This document shows, one piece after another, positions 6,762 to 15,732 of a stretch of 37,759 nucleotides of DNA (its first letter is position 1; every line of letters starts with the position of its first letter). A program made the position numbers and the translations under genes. Origin of the DNA: Shewanella saliphila (GTDB lineage Bacteria > Pseudomonadota > Gammaproteobacteria > Enterobacterales > Shewanellaceae); the NCBI RefSeq assembly GCF_014648295.1, contig NZ_BMQV01000044.1, positions 992 through 38,750 of the forward strand, in the 5' to 3' direction. The notes under the pieces were generated by a model that saw only the letters and a program-made list of their open reading frames with translations, ran no database searches and was not told where the DNA came from.

Positions 6762-7315
6762 ATACTCATACCGTGGGCGCGAGTAAATTTATCCTGGCTT
6801 AGTAATAAGAGGTCAGTGAGTTCACGCAGGGCACCATGGCCACCATTGATAGTGGTGATCATATGGCAATGTTGTTTTACAAATGGATGACCATCTGCAA
6901 CACATACCGCTAAACCCACTACTTTCATTACGGGTAAATCGACCATGTCGTCTCCAATGTAAGCCACTTCGTCAGCAGTCACATTGTAAAGTGAAAGTAA
7001 TTGTTCAAATGGTTCAAATTTATTGTCGATGCCTTGATAAATATGTTTAACCCCAAGTGCTGTCATGCGGGTTTCAACAATTTTTGATTTACGGCCAGTG
7101 ATAACGGCAACATGTATGCCACTGGTTAATACTGAACGCACTCCATAACCATCACGAGTGTGGAATGCTTTTAGCTCTTCGCCTGCATTGCTTAAATAAA
7201 TACGTCCGTCAGAAAAGACGCCGTCAACATCGCAAATGAGCAGTTTAATTTTTTTAGCTCGTTGCCAAATATCGTCGCTGACCGGGCCGTAAAAGCCTTG
7301 ATGTGTATCTGACAT
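6758..7315 (-). CDS. kdsC: Kdo-8-phosphate phosphatase KdsC
   Basis: A 185-residue HAD phosphatase. Motif I CDVDGVFSDG supplies the nucleophile Asp29 and the acid/base Asp31; VITGRKS and IGDDMVDLPVM supply the later motifs. It removes the phosphate from Kdo-8-phosphate to give Kdo for the LPS inner core. It lies two bases after kdsD, the enzyme that makes the arabinose-5-phosphate precursor of the same pathway. Confidence 0.95.
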   Translation of the reverse strand: MSDTHQGFYGPVSDDIWQRAKKIKLLICDVDGVFSDGRIYLSNAGEELKAFHTRDGYGVRSVLTSGIHVAVITGRKSKIVETRMTALGVKHIYQGIDNKFEPFEQLLSLYNVTADEVAYIGDDMVDLPVMKVVGLAVCVADGHPFVKQHCHMITTINGGHGALRELTDLLLLSQDKFTRAHGMSI

Positions 7316-7317
7316 GG

Positions 7318-8295
7318 TTAAATCACTCCTGCTTTAACCATATCGAGCATATTTAATGCGCCGATCGGTTGATGCTGTTGGTTAACGACAATCAATCCGT
7401 TAATGTTTTTTTCTTCCATGATTTGTAATGCTTTTGCTGCCAAGATACCGCTAGGACTGGTCACACAATTTTGCGTCATCACTTGGGCAATTGATGTGGT
7501 GCGTAAGTTCACTTCAGCATCAATAATACGTCGTAAATCACCGTCGGTAAAAATACCCACTAAGGTATTGGTTTTGTCGACAACGGCGGTCATACCCAGG
7601 CCTTTTTTCGATATTTCATACAGCGCATCGGTAATGCAAATGTCATCACTTACACTGGGTAAGCTATCACCTTGATGCATCACATCTTCTACTTTTAGCA
7701 ACAGTTTACGCCCTAAAGCACCGCCGGGGTGTGATAAGGCAAAATCGTCTCGGGTAAAGCCTTTTGCTTGCAGTAATGCGATAGCTAAAGCATCACCCAT
7801 CGCAAGGGTTGCGGTAGTGCTTGATGTCGGAGCTAACCCTAGCGGGCAGGCCTCTTCTTGTACTTGAATGCACAGATGAATTTTAGCGAGTCGAGCCATG
7901 TTTGACTCAGGTTTGCCGGTAACTGAAATCACCGGTACACCCAAGCGTTGAATCACAGGTAGTAAGGTTAAAATTTCACTTGATTCGCCAGAGTTAGAAA
8001 TCGCCAGTACGATATCATTTTTGTCTAAAGCGCCTAAGTCGCCGTGACTGGCTTCACCGGGATGTACAAAAAAGGCTGGAGTGCCGGTACTCGCAAAGGT
8101 GGCTGATATTTTATTACCGATATGGCCTGACTTACCCATACCCATCACAATGACTTTGCCTTTACACTGCATTATAAGCTCGCAGGCCTGGCCAAATTCA
8201 ACGGAGTCGACGTATTGATATAAATGATCTAATGCCGCTTTTTCGATATCGATAACTTTACGGCCCCATTGGCGAAATTGAGTTTGATCTACCAT
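7318..8295 (-). CDS. kdsD: Arabinose-5-phosphate isomerase KdsD
   Basis: A 325-residue protein with an N-terminal SIS sugar-isomerase domain (about 35-180; VIVMGMGKSGHIGNKISATF, FFVHPGEASHGDLG) and two C-terminal CBS domains (about 205-325). It converts ribulose-5-phosphate to arabinose-5-phosphate, the first committed step of Kdo synthesis. The length matches E. coli KdsD (328). It precedes kdsC directly. Confidence 0.95.
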   Translation of the reverse strand: MVDQTQFRQWGRKVIDIEKAALDHLYQYVDSVEFGQACELIMQCKGKVIVMGMGKSGHIGNKISATFASTGTPAFFVHPGEASHGDLGALDKNDIVLAISNSGESSEILTLLPVIQRLGVPVISVTGKPESNMARLAKIHLCIQVQEEACPLGLAPTSSTTATLAMGDALAIALLQAKGFTRDDFALSHPGGALGRKLLLKVEDVMHQGDSLPSVSDDICITDALYEISKKGLGMTAVVDKTNTLVGIFTDGDLRRIIDAEVNLRTTSIAQVMTQNCVTSPSGILAAKALQIMEEKNINGLIVVNQQHQPIGALNMLDMVKAGVI

Positions 8296-8339
8296 GAGTG
8301 TCTCTCTTTTAGCTTAAGAGTTTACCTTTTTGCTCCAAT

Positions 8340-9302
8340 CTAATGAGATTGAAATACAATAATTTGGTACGCAATAAAGGTGATTAATAACAGGGCGCCA
8401 TGCCAACGGGTAAGTTGTTTTTTAGCACCACTAGATAACACTAAAACGGCCAGTGCAGCACTGGTTCCCAATACCATGTAGAAATCTCTACCGCTGGCTT
8501 GTGCATCGATTTCGCCTGGGGCAATCAACGCAGGTATAGCAAGTACTGCTAAAATATTAAATAAGTTTGAACCAACGATATTACCAATCGCTAAATCATC
8601 TTCCTTTTTTAATACGCCAGCAATGCAAGCTGCCAACTCGGGTAAGCTTGTACCAACCGCAATAATAGTCAGTCCAATGACTAAATCAGATAATCCATAA
8701 AATTTTGCAATCCCTACCGCGCCGTCAACCATCCAACCCGCTGATAGAGGGAGTAATATAATACCAACTAGCAGCCAAATGATAGCACGAAAGGTAGGGA
8801 CGTTTTTAGGGATCTCAGACTCGAGGTCTTCATCTAAGGTATCTGCCGCTTTATTGCTAGTGGCTTGCCAAATGAAAAAGCTCATTAAGCCAAAAAATAA
8901 GATAGTTAACATAATGCCTTCAGCACGGGTTAACAGGCCGTCATGTAATGTGTAGCCCGCAAATACCGTAGCCGCTAACATTAAGGGAATTTCACGCTTT
9001 AAGGTTTTTGACCCTACGCTAATCGCACCGAGTAATGCGGTTAATCCTAAAATTAAGGTAATGTTGGCAATGTTTGAGCCTAAAACGTTGCCGACAGCAG
9101 TGTCGCGCATATCATTCATTGACGCGCTCGCGGCAACAAACATCTCAGGGGCTGAGCTGCCCATCGCTACGATGGTGAGTCCAATTAGCATTGGCGGTAA
9201 GCCTAAATTACGCGCAAATGCAGCTGCACCGTATACAAATCTATCCGCACTCCACACTAAAACAGCAAGCCCTACAATTAGCATTAGGATATTAACTAGC
9301 AT
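8340..9302 (-). CDS. yrbG: Calcium/sodium antiporter of the YrbG family
   Basis: A 320-residue CaCA exchanger. It shows two inverted repeats of five membrane segments, each with an alpha motif: GSSAPEMFVAASAS plus GNVLGSNIANI in the first and GTSLPELAACIAG plus GNIVGSNLFNI in the second. It sits upstream of kdsD and divergent from the mla operon, as in E. coli. A longer frame begins at 9431, but the ATG at 9302 has GGGA upstream, starts at the first membrane helix and avoids overlap with the mla promoter. The transported ions are assigned from family only. Confidence 0.9.
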   Translation of the reverse strand: MLVNILMLIVGLAVLVWSADRFVYGAAAFARNLGLPPMLIGLTIVAMGSSAPEMFVAASASMNDMRDTAVGNVLGSNIANITLILGLTALLGAISVGSKTLKREIPLMLAATVFAGYTLHDGLLTRAEGIMLTILFFGLMSFFIWQATSNKAADTLDEDLESEIPKNVPTFRAIIWLLVGIILLPLSAGWMVDGAVGIAKFYGLSDLVIGLTIIAVGTSLPELAACIAGVLKKEDDLAIGNIVGSNLFNILAVLAIPALIAPGEIDAQASGRDFYMVLGTSAALAVLVLSSGAKKQLTRWHGALLLITFIAYQIIVFQSH

Positions 9303-9413
9303 GTGATTCCCATGATGGTAAATAATTAGCGGGCATTTTCGCTGGATTTTCACTAAATTGAAAGCATTGTGCACTAATTGTATTAACAATGAGCTTTGGT
9401 TATATGGATATAG

Positions 9414-9443
9414 TTGTCGCTCAATGGACAATTACAGTACAAT
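9414..9443 (+). promoter_or_regulatory. Sigma-70 promoter of the mla operon
   Basis: TTGTCG and TACAAT are separated by 18 bases. The expected start is near 9450, just before the AAGGA that precedes the GTG at 9473, which supports the shorter MlaF start. Confidence 0.5.
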
Positions 9444-9472
9444 TTGCGCTTCATCTTTTTTTAAGGAAGGTT

Positions 9473-10315
9473 GTGATCTCCTCAACTCCGATGCCTGATA
9501 TGAGTAAATCAAATAATTCCCCTTTGGTCGAGATTAACCATTTGGCTTTTAGTCATGGTTCTCGAGTGATTTATAAAGATATTTCGTTAACGATACCTAA
9601 AGGTAAAGTGACCGCTATTATGGGCCCTAGCGGTATAGGTAAAACGACGTTATTAAAATTGATTGGTGGGCAACTTACACCCAATAGTGGCCACATTTTA
9701 TTTGATGGCCAAGATGTACATAAATTAAAGCGTGAAGAGTTATTTGAGTTACGTAAACGCATGAGCATGCTTTTTCAAAGCGGTGCGATGTTTACCGATT
9801 TAAATGTATTCGATAATGTCGCGTTTGCATTACGAGAGCATTCAGGGTTACCTGAAGAGATTATTCGCTCAATTGTGCTGATGAAATTACAAGCTGTGGG
9901 ACTTCGCGGTGCCGCTTATTTAATGCCTAACGAGCTTTCTGGTGGTATGCAACGTCGTGCCGCACTTGCCCGGGCGATTGCGCTTGAGCCTGAAATGATT
10001 TTGTACGATGAGCCTTTTGCGGGCCAGGATCCTATTTCAATGGGGATGCTCGTAAAATTAATTCGTGAGCTCTCAGATACGCTTAAACTCACTTCCGTTG
10101 TGGTGTCTCACGACGTCGATGAAGTGCTGGGTATTGCAGATTATGTGTATGTGATTGCAGAAAAAAAAGTGATTGCACATGGAACGCCAGAGCAATTGCG
10201 CTTGTCTGATAACCCGCAATTAATTCAGTTTATCCAAGGCGCGCCAGATGGTCCGGTACCATTTCATTATCCTGCCGAGGATTATCAAGAGGAGTTATTG
10301 CGTGGGCGTAATTGA
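9473..10315 (+). CDS. mlaF: Phospholipid ABC transporter ATP-binding protein MlaF
   Basis: A 280-residue ABC ATPase with Walker A GPSGIGKTTLL, signature LSGGMQRRAALARAIA, Walker B MILYDEPFAGQDP and the Mla-typical ending GPVPFHYPAEDY. It powers the MlaFEDB complex that moves phospholipids between MlaC and the inner membrane. The frame is open from 9389, but a promoter at 9414-9443 and AAGGA five bases before the GTG at 9473 point to that start; ATGs at 9491 and 9500 are alternatives, the last matching E. coli length best. It overlaps mlaE by 14 bases. Confidence 0.93.
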   Translation: MISSTPMPDMSKSNNSPLVEINHLAFSHGSRVIYKDISLTIPKGKVTAIMGPSGIGKTTLLKLIGGQLTPNSGHILFDGQDVHKLKREELFELRKRMSMLFQSGAMFTDLNVFDNVAFALREHSGLPEEIIRSIVLMKLQAVGLRGAAYLMPNELSGGMQRRAALARAIALEPEMILYDEPFAGQDPISMGMLVKLIRELSDTLKLTSVVVSHDVDEVLGIADYVYVIAEKKVIAHGTPEQLRLSDNPQLIQFIQGAPDGPVPFHYPAEDYQEELLRGRN

Positions 10316-11087
10316 TAATATTGCCGACATGGGCAAATATGCGTTAAAGATGATCTCCGGATTAGGCCGAGCTGGTTTAATGCTGTGGGGCGCTGTGGTT
10401 CGTGTGCCTAATGTTAAAAAAGGTTTGCCACTACTTACCAAGCAAATATATGTGCTGGGTGTGCGCTCCATGGTGATTATCCTGGTATCGGGCTTGTTTA
10501 TCGGTATGGTGTTAGCGTTGCAGGGCTACAATATTCTTGTTGGCTTTGGTACGGAAGAAAGTTTGGGCCCAATGGTGGCGCTTAGCTTGTTACGTGAACT
10601 CGGTCCTGTGGTTGCCGCCCTATTATTTGCCGGGCGGGCTGGGTCTGCACTAACGGCAGAGATTGGTTTAATGAAATCGACTGAACAGTTATCCAGTTTA
10701 GAGATGATGGCAATCGACCCTTTACGGCAAATCATTGCCCCTCGTTTTTGGGCTGGGGTGATCAGTATGCCTCTGCTTGCTTTGATGTTCAGTTTAGTGG
10801 GCATTATGGGCGGCCATCTGGTAGGTGTTGAATGGAAAGGCATTGATAGCGGTGCATTTTGGTCTATTCTTCAAGCATCTGTAGAGTGGGAACAGGATAT
10901 TGTTAACAGCTTGATTAAGAGTGTTATTTTTGGTGTGGTGGTGACTTGGATAGCCTTGTACAGAGGATACGAAGTACAACCTAACCCAGAAGGTATTAGC
11001 CGAGCGACAACTTCAACGGTTGTGCAGGCCAGTTTAGCTGTTTTAGCGCTGGACTTTTTGCTGACTGCAATCATGTTCGGAAATTAA
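10302..11087 (+). CDS. mlaE: Phospholipid ABC transporter permease MlaE
   Basis: A 261-residue membrane permease, very close to E. coli MlaE (260): LREVGP-type core seen as LLRELGPVVAALLFAGRAGSALTAEIG (split here as LLRELGPVVAALLFA and GRAGSALTAEIG), about five membrane segments, ending ALDFLLTAIMFGN. The GTG at 10302 is chosen because GAGGAG lies seven bases upstream and the length fits; the frame extends back to 10248 without a binding site. It overlaps the mlaF end, indicating coupling. Confidence 0.93.
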   Translation: MGVIDNIADMGKYALKMISGLGRAGLMLWGAVVRVPNVKKGLPLLTKQIYVLGVRSMVIILVSGLFIGMVLALQGYNILVGFGTEESLGPMVALSLLRELGPVVAALLFAGRAGSALTAEIGLMKSTEQLSSLEMMAIDPLRQIIAPRFWAGVISMPLLALMFSLVGIMGGHLVGVEWKGIDSGAFWSILQASVEWEQDIVNSLIKSVIFGVVVTWIALYRGYEVQPNPEGISRATTSTVVQASLAVLALDFLLTAIMFGN

Positions 11088-11128
11088 GATTTTTTCATTG
11101 TTTAGTTTAATTGAAGTGGTTTAAGAGT

Positions 11129-11602
11129 ATGTTGACACGGAAAATTGAGTTACTAGTAGGCGTGTTTTTATTGTCAGGTTTGTTGGCCTTTTGTGCATTG
11201 GTATTTAATGTTGCTAATGTTGAAGTCAAGTCAAGTGACCAAACTTATACATTAGTTGCCGAGTTTAATAATATCGGTGGATTAAAAGTACGCTCGCCAG
11301 TCAAAGTTGGTGGGGTGGTTGTTGGTCGTGTGACCGACATTACCTTAGATACTCGTAAGCTGATCCCTGTGGTGACGTTAACGATGGACAAACGCTATGA
11401 TGAGTTCCCTGAAACCAGCAGTTTAGCTATTTTGACTTCAGGTTTATTAGGTGAGCAATTTATTGGCTTAACCCCGGGCTTTATGGATGATGATATTGCC
11501 ATGCTGGTTGATGGCGATAAGGTTCATGATACGCGTGGCGCATTGATTCTCGAAGATTTAATTGGTCAACTTTTATACAGTATGTCGTCTAAAGACAATT
11601 AG
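11129..11602 (+). CDS. mlaD: Phospholipid transport substrate-binding protein MlaD
   Basis: A 157-residue MCE-domain protein: an N-terminal membrane anchor (about 8-28), then the MCE fold with FNNIGGLKVRSPVKVGGVVVG and TSGLLGEQFIGL. MlaD forms a hexameric ring through which lipid passes. It is shorter than E. coli MlaD (183) because it lacks most of the variable C-terminal tail. The frame opens with a TTG at 11111; the ATG at 11129 is preferred because it aligns with the family N-terminus, though its binding site is weak. Confidence 0.92.
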   Translation: MLTRKIELLVGVFLLSGLLAFCALVFNVANVEVKSSDQTYTLVAEFNNIGGLKVRSPVKVGGVVVGRVTDITLDTRKLIPVVTLTMDKRYDEFPETSSLAILTSGLLGEQFIGLTPGFMDDDIAMLVDGDKVHDTRGALILEDLIGQLLYSMSSKDN

Positions 11603-11612
11603 GAGCTTTATA

Positions 11613-12281
11613 ATGAAGGCACTTTTTCATCGTGTAATGGCTGTATGTTTAATTGCGAGTGCAGCACTTAGCTCAGGCGTAATGGCGGCTAATGACGAGA
11701 TTAACACCAGTGACCCATATGAAATGATCAAGCAAGTCGCCAATAAGACATTTGATCGTTTTAAGCAAGATAGAGCATTAATCGATAGCGATTTAAGTCA
11801 CTTAAAAGTGATAGTAAATGAAGAATTAATGCCATACGTTGATTATAAATATGCAGCATACAAAGTAATGGGGCAGTATTTACGTGACACCACACCCGAT
11901 CAACGTGACCGTTTTGTTGAAGCATTTGAAGGCTACCTAGTCGCAACGTATGCACAAGCATTAACAGAATATACCGACCAGGCTGTTGAGTTTGATCCTG
12001 CTAGTGATTTTAGTGACGAAAAAATTGTTGAAATCAACGTGCAAATTATTGAAAAAGGTCGCCCACCGATCAAAATTCAATTTAAAGCCCGTCGTTTAAA
12101 AGACAATACTTGGAAAGCATTTGATCTTGTCGCAGAAGGCGTAAGCTTATTGGCTTCTAAGCAGTCTGAGATTTCTAACTTGATCCGTCAGCAAGGTATT
12201 GAAGCCGTGATTTCAATGTTGAATGACAAAACTAAGCAAAAAATCGATCGTCAACCCACTAAAGAAGCTGCAGCAGCGTGA
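11613..12281 (+). CDS. mlaC: Periplasmic phospholipid-binding protein MlaC
   Basis: A 222-residue exported protein with a signal peptide (about residues 1-24, ending SSGVMA) and the MlaC/Ttg2 domain (PYEMIKQVANKTFDRF, ALTEYTDQAVEF). It shuttles phospholipid between the outer-membrane MlaA complex and MlaFEDB. The start at 11613 has AGGAG seven bases upstream. It lies ten bases after mlaD, and its TGA overlaps the GTG start of mlaB. Confidence 0.93.
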   Translation: MKALFHRVMAVCLIASAALSSGVMAANDEINTSDPYEMIKQVANKTFDRFKQDRALIDSDLSHLKVIVNEELMPYVDYKYAAYKVMGQYLRDTTPDQRDRFVEAFEGYLVATYAQALTEYTDQAVEFDPASDFSDEKIVEINVQIIEKGRPPIKIQFKARRLKDNTWKAFDLVAEGVSLLASKQSEISNLIRQQGIEAVISMLNDKTKQKIDRQPTKEAAAA

Positions 12282-12577
12282 TTAACTTTAATCAACAAGA
12301 GCAGCAGTGCTTCGTTAGCGGACGCTTAACGCAGGTTGAAGTAAAACAATTATGGCCAAAACGCCAACAGTTGTTTACTGATACAACCCAAGTGATAGAC
12401 TTGTCCGCCCTAGAATATGTAGACAGTGCTGGTGTAGCGTTATTACTTGCATTGGTTCGATTAACTCATTCTGGCAGTAAAAAAGACAGCGCATCGCGGC
12501 AGTTGGTTAATCCCAGCGAGCAGCTCAAAAAAATGATTGAGCTATACGATTTAGACGCTTTTTTTAGCCAGACATAG
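12278..12577 (+). CDS. mlaB: STAS-domain protein MlaB
   Basis: A 99-residue STAS protein with the anti-sigma-antagonist-like core VIDLSALEYVDSAGVALLLAL (core DLSALEYVDSAGVALL). In the Mla complex it binds MlaF and is needed for assembly and activity. It starts with GTG and overlaps the mlaC stop by four bases. Length and location are standard for the operon. Confidence 0.9.
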   Translation: MINFNQQEQQCFVSGRLTQVEVKQLWPKRQQLFTDTTQVIDLSALEYVDSAGVALLLALVRLTHSGSKKDSASRQLVNPSEQLKKMIELYDLDAFFSQT

Positions 12578-12662
12578 TTGTAGGCGTTTTCGTTGTATAA
12601 ATACGAGTTTATAAGTGCCAGTTTTATAAGCATCAGATTGACAAGTAAAGGTAATAGATTTC

Positions 12663-12914
12663 ATGGATTGCAAGGTTATTGAACAAATGTTGACAGATGC
12701 ACTGTCATTAACAGAAGCCCATGTGACTTCAGATGGCAGCCATTACAAAGTGGTTGCAGTTGGAGAGTGCTTCGATGGCATGAGCCGCGTAAAACAGCAA
12801 CAAGCTATTTATGCTCCACTTTCAGAACAAATTGCCAGTGGTGAACTACACGCGCTAACCATCAAAACATTTACGCCTACCCAGTGGAAGCGTGAAAAAC
12901 TTTTCAATATGTAA
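12663..12914 (+). CDS. ibaG: BolA-family protein IbaG
   Basis: An 83-residue BolA-like protein (HYKVVAVGECFDGMSRVKQQQAIYA, here as VVAVGECFDGMSRVKQQQ, with LTIKTFTPTQW). BolA-family proteins partner with monothiol glutaredoxins in iron-sulfur handling. It is located between mlaB and murA, as in many gammaproteobacteria, and ends 15 bases before murA, so it is probably co-transcribed with it. Confidence 0.9.
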   Translation: MDCKVIEQMLTDALSLTEAHVTSDGSHYKVVAVGECFDGMSRVKQQQAIYAPLSEQIASGELHALTIKTFTPTQWKREKLFNM

Positions 12915-12929
12915 GTACTGAGATTCACA

Positions 12930-14189
12930 GTGGATAAATTAACTATTAAAGCCAGCAAACCGCTTGCTGGTGAAGTCGTGATCTCGGGTGCTAAAAATGC
13001 GGCATTGCCTATTTTAATGGCAGGCGTATTAGCCGAAACAGATTTTATTGTCTCAAACGTGCCTAATTTACGAGACGTCAACACCAGTTGTCAGTTACTA
13101 CGTTGCTTAGGTGCCGAAGTTGATCAGCTTGAAAATAGCTGCGTACGTATTTCGACCACCAATTTAAATGAGTATTGTGCTCCGTATGATTTAGTTAAAA
13201 CCATGCGTGCGTCAATCTTGATCCTTGGTCCATTACTTGCGCGCTATGGTACTGCAGATGTGTCTTTACCAGGTGGTTGTGCGATTGGTGCACGCCCTGT
13301 TAACTTACACTTGCACGGTTTAGAGCTTATGGGCGCTAAAATCGAAGTGAAAGAAGGCTACATTAAAGCACGTGTAGATGGTCGTCTTAAAGGTGCACAT
13401 ATCTTTATGGATATGGTTAGTGTTGGCGCAACAGAAAACCTATTAATGGCTGCATCACTTGCAGACGGTACAACGGTTATCGAAAACGCTGCACGTGAGC
13501 CAGAAGTCACCGATTTAGCGAATTGCTTAGTGGCAATGGGCGCTAAAATTTCAGGCATTGGTACTGCAACATTAACGATTGAAGGCGTTGAGCGTTTATC
13601 GGGTTGCGAATACCGTGTTATGCCAGACCGCATTGAAACCGGTTCGTTCTTAGTTGCCGCCGCTGTCACGCGTGGCAAAATTCGTTGTTTGTCTGCTGAT
13701 CCTAGCGCACTCGAAGCTGTATTACTAAAGCTTGAAGATGCTGGCGCGACCATCACAACGGGTGAAGATTGGATTGAGCTTGATATGCAAGGGCAACGAC
13801 CTAAGGCCGTTAACATTAAAACCGCGCCATACCCAGCATTTCCTACCGACATGCAAGCGCAGTTTTGTGTGTTAAACGCCCTTGCTGAAGGCACCGGTCG
13901 TGTGACTGAAACCATTTTTGAAAACCGCTTTATGCATGTACCAGAAATGAGCCGCATGGGCGCTGACATCGAACTTGAAGGTAATACGTGTATTATCCAC
14001 GGTATTGAACGTTTAAATGGTGCTCAAGTCATGGCAACCGATTTACGTGCATCAGCAAGTTTAGTGATTGCAGGCCTAATGGCAGACGGTATCACGACCG
14101 TTGATCGTATTTACCATTTAGACCGTGGTTACGAGCATATTGAAGCTAAGTTTCAAGGTTTAGGTGCAGAAGTGGTACGGGTTAAATAA
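12930..14189 (+). CDS. murA: UDP-N-acetylglucosamine 1-carboxyvinyltransferase
   Basis: A 419-residue MurA, same length as E. coli. It transfers enolpyruvate from PEP to UDP-GlcNAc, the first committed step of peptidoglycan synthesis. The catalytic Cys is Cys117 in LPGGCAIGARP, which predicts fosfomycin sensitivity at the target level; Lys22 in SGAKNAALP is also conserved. It starts with GTG. The final codons and the TAA stop lie at the left edge of a small inverted-repeat element (14188-14383), without loss of the conserved C-terminus. Confidence 0.97.
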   Translation: MDKLTIKASKPLAGEVVISGAKNAALPILMAGVLAETDFIVSNVPNLRDVNTSCQLLRCLGAEVDQLENSCVRISTTNLNEYCAPYDLVKTMRASILILGPLLARYGTADVSLPGGCAIGARPVNLHLHGLELMGAKIEVKEGYIKARVDGRLKGAHIFMDMVSVGATENLLMAASLADGTTVIENAAREPEVTDLANCLVAMGAKISGIGTATLTIEGVERLSGCEYRVMPDRIETGSFLVAAAVTRGKIRCLSADPSALEAVLLKLEDAGATITTGEDWIELDMQGQRPKAVNIKTAPYPAFPTDMQAQFCVLNALAEGTGRVTETIFENRFMHVPEMSRMGADIELEGNTCIIHGIERLNGAQVMATDLRASASLVIAGLMADGITTVDRIYHLDRGYEHIEAKFQGLGAEVVRVK

Positions 14190-14383
14190 CCTGATCTCGG
14201 GATAATAAACGCCTTTCAAACAGTCCTTTGCCCTGCTGACGGCGTTGAATCGACTTACAATAGGCTAGCTATTGATGCGTCAATTCGCCTTGTTAGCAGA
14301 ACAAATGACAAGCTTGAAAGTGAGAATGGGTAACATATTGATTTTTAATAGAATAAGTTCATCCCTTATCCCGAGTTCAGGTT
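14188..14383. mobile_element. MITE-like inverted-repeat element at the murA stop
   Basis: Terminal inverted repeats of about 18 bp, AACCTGATCTCGGGATAA at 14188-14205 and TTATCCCGAGTTCAGGTT at 14366-14383, differ at one position and flank about 160 bases with no ORF. The right end is followed by AAATAACC, and the left end is preceded by a matching AAAT, a possible 4-bp target duplication; a longer direct repeat GGTTAAATAACCT is also present on both sides. A third copy of the same end sequence lies at 29749-29766. No transposase is present. It is non-coding and non-autonomous by appearance. Confidence 0.65.
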
Positions 14384-14404
14384 AAATAACCTTCATGACG
14401 GTAC

Positions 14405-14442
14405 AAAAAAGCCATTCAATGATGAGTTGAATGGCTTTTTTT
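14405..14442. terminator. Bidirectional terminator between murA and degS
   Basis: A 14-15 bp stem (AAAAAAGCCATTCAA with TTGAATGGCTTTTTT) and a short loop, with A and T tracts on both sides. It serves two convergent genes. Confidence 0.85.
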
Positions 14443-14487
14443 ATGTGCTAATTTTATCTGTTTAATATGAGTATTGAATGAAAGTGG

Positions 14488-15567
14488 TTATTCAGGTTCA
14501 TTAATTTTTTCTACAATAATAACCGGGAAAGTTTGAGTTTTACCTTCACGAATGATGACCATGTCCATTCTTGTGCCTGGTGGCGTTTCTGCAATTCGGT
14601 CTAACAGCATTTCAACACCGGGAACATCTTCACCATTATATTGAGTAATCACATCACGCGGGGCTAAGCCTGCACGAGCTGCGGGGCCTTCAGGGTCAAC
14701 ACCTGTGACCAATACCCCTTTCATATCGGGTAGGTTGAGGATTTGTGCAACCACCTGGTTAATTGGCTCGCCCGAAATACCTAGGGCGCCACGGATAACA
14801 CGGCCATGTTTGATTAATTTGTCCATAATGCTATGGGCCAATTTTATGGGAATAGCAAAGCTAATACCGTTACCGCCATTGTCTCCACCCACCTGGAATG
14901 CGGCGGTGTTAATACCAATTAATTCCCCATTAGTGTCGATTAATGCGCCACCTGAATTGCCTGCATTAATGGCTGCGTCGGTTTGTAAAAAGTCTAAATA
15001 ACCAGAGCTTAAACCGTTACGGCCAGTGGCACTGATAATACCTTGGGTAATGGTTTGGCCGATGTTGTACGGATTACCAATCGCTAATACTACATCGCCT
15101 ACTTGGGCTGGATTATTGAGATTAAACGGTACAATGGGTAAATTATCCCCTTCAATTTTGAGCACGGCTAAATCTGTCACGGGATCGGAGCCAACTACTT
15201 CAGCGGTAAATTTGCGCCCATCTTGCAGTGCAATGACAATTTCATCAGCTTTTTTAATCACATGGTAATTGGTAAGCACGTATCCATCTTTGCTCATAAT
15301 CACCCCAGAGCCTAAGCCCTGTAGTGAACTTGCGTTTAATGGGTTACGTTGGTCAATGCTTAGGCTGTAAATGTTGGCCACGGCAGGTGCTGCACGACGA
15401 ACGGCTTTGGCAAAAGACAGCTCAGCGCCACCACTGTGTACGGAAGATAAACCTGTATTAAGGGAGTGATTGGGAAGAATCGAGGTGATCACTAAAAAAA
15501 CAGCTGCCATGATCAGGCCAAATGTCATAGCTTTTACAATATAGATGCACGTGTCTTTTAAATTCAT
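14488..15567 (-). CDS. degS: Inner-membrane site-1 protease DegS
   Basis: A 359-residue trypsin-like protease with one N-terminal membrane anchor (about 11-30) and a single C-terminal PDZ domain. The triad is His102 (LTNYHVI), Asp132 (VTDLAVLKI) and Ser205 (NAGNSGGAL). It cleaves RseA when unfolded porins are sensed, starting the sigma-E response. The length matches E. coli DegS (355). The frame extends upstream to 15642, but the ATG at 15567 gives the family length and a normal anchor. It follows degQ on the same strand, a common pairing. Confidence 0.94.
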   Translation of the reverse strand: MNLKDTCIYIVKAMTFGLIMAAVFLVITSILPNHSLNTGLSSVHSGGAELSFAKAVRRAAPAVANIYSLSIDQRNPLNASSLQGLGSGVIMSKDGYVLTNYHVIKKADEIVIALQDGRKFTAEVVGSDPVTDLAVLKIEGDNLPIVPFNLNNPAQVGDVVLAIGNPYNIGQTITQGIISATGRNGLSSGYLDFLQTDAAINAGNSGGALIDTNGELIGINTAAFQVGGDNGGNGISFAIPIKLAHSIMDKLIKHGRVIRGALGISGEPINQVVAQILNLPDMKGVLVTGVDPEGPAARAGLAPRDVITQYNGEDVPGVEMLLDRIAETPPGTRMDMVIIREGKTQTFPVIIVEKINEPE

Positions 15568-15732
15568 GGCCTGACATTTGTTGAAAAATATGAACTTTAT
15601 CTTAACATAGCTCAAAAAATTAAGCATCGGCCAAGCTTGCACCGATGCTTAAATCTTCAAGTCAGTTCACACTCATTAACAGCGTGTTAATGAGTGGCTG
15701 TAAATCGAAACGAATAATCTACTTTTACTGAT

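Noticed and set aside
9389..9472. N-terminal extension of mlaF
   Set aside because: A promoter lies inside this stretch and the extra residues have no counterpart in MlaF.
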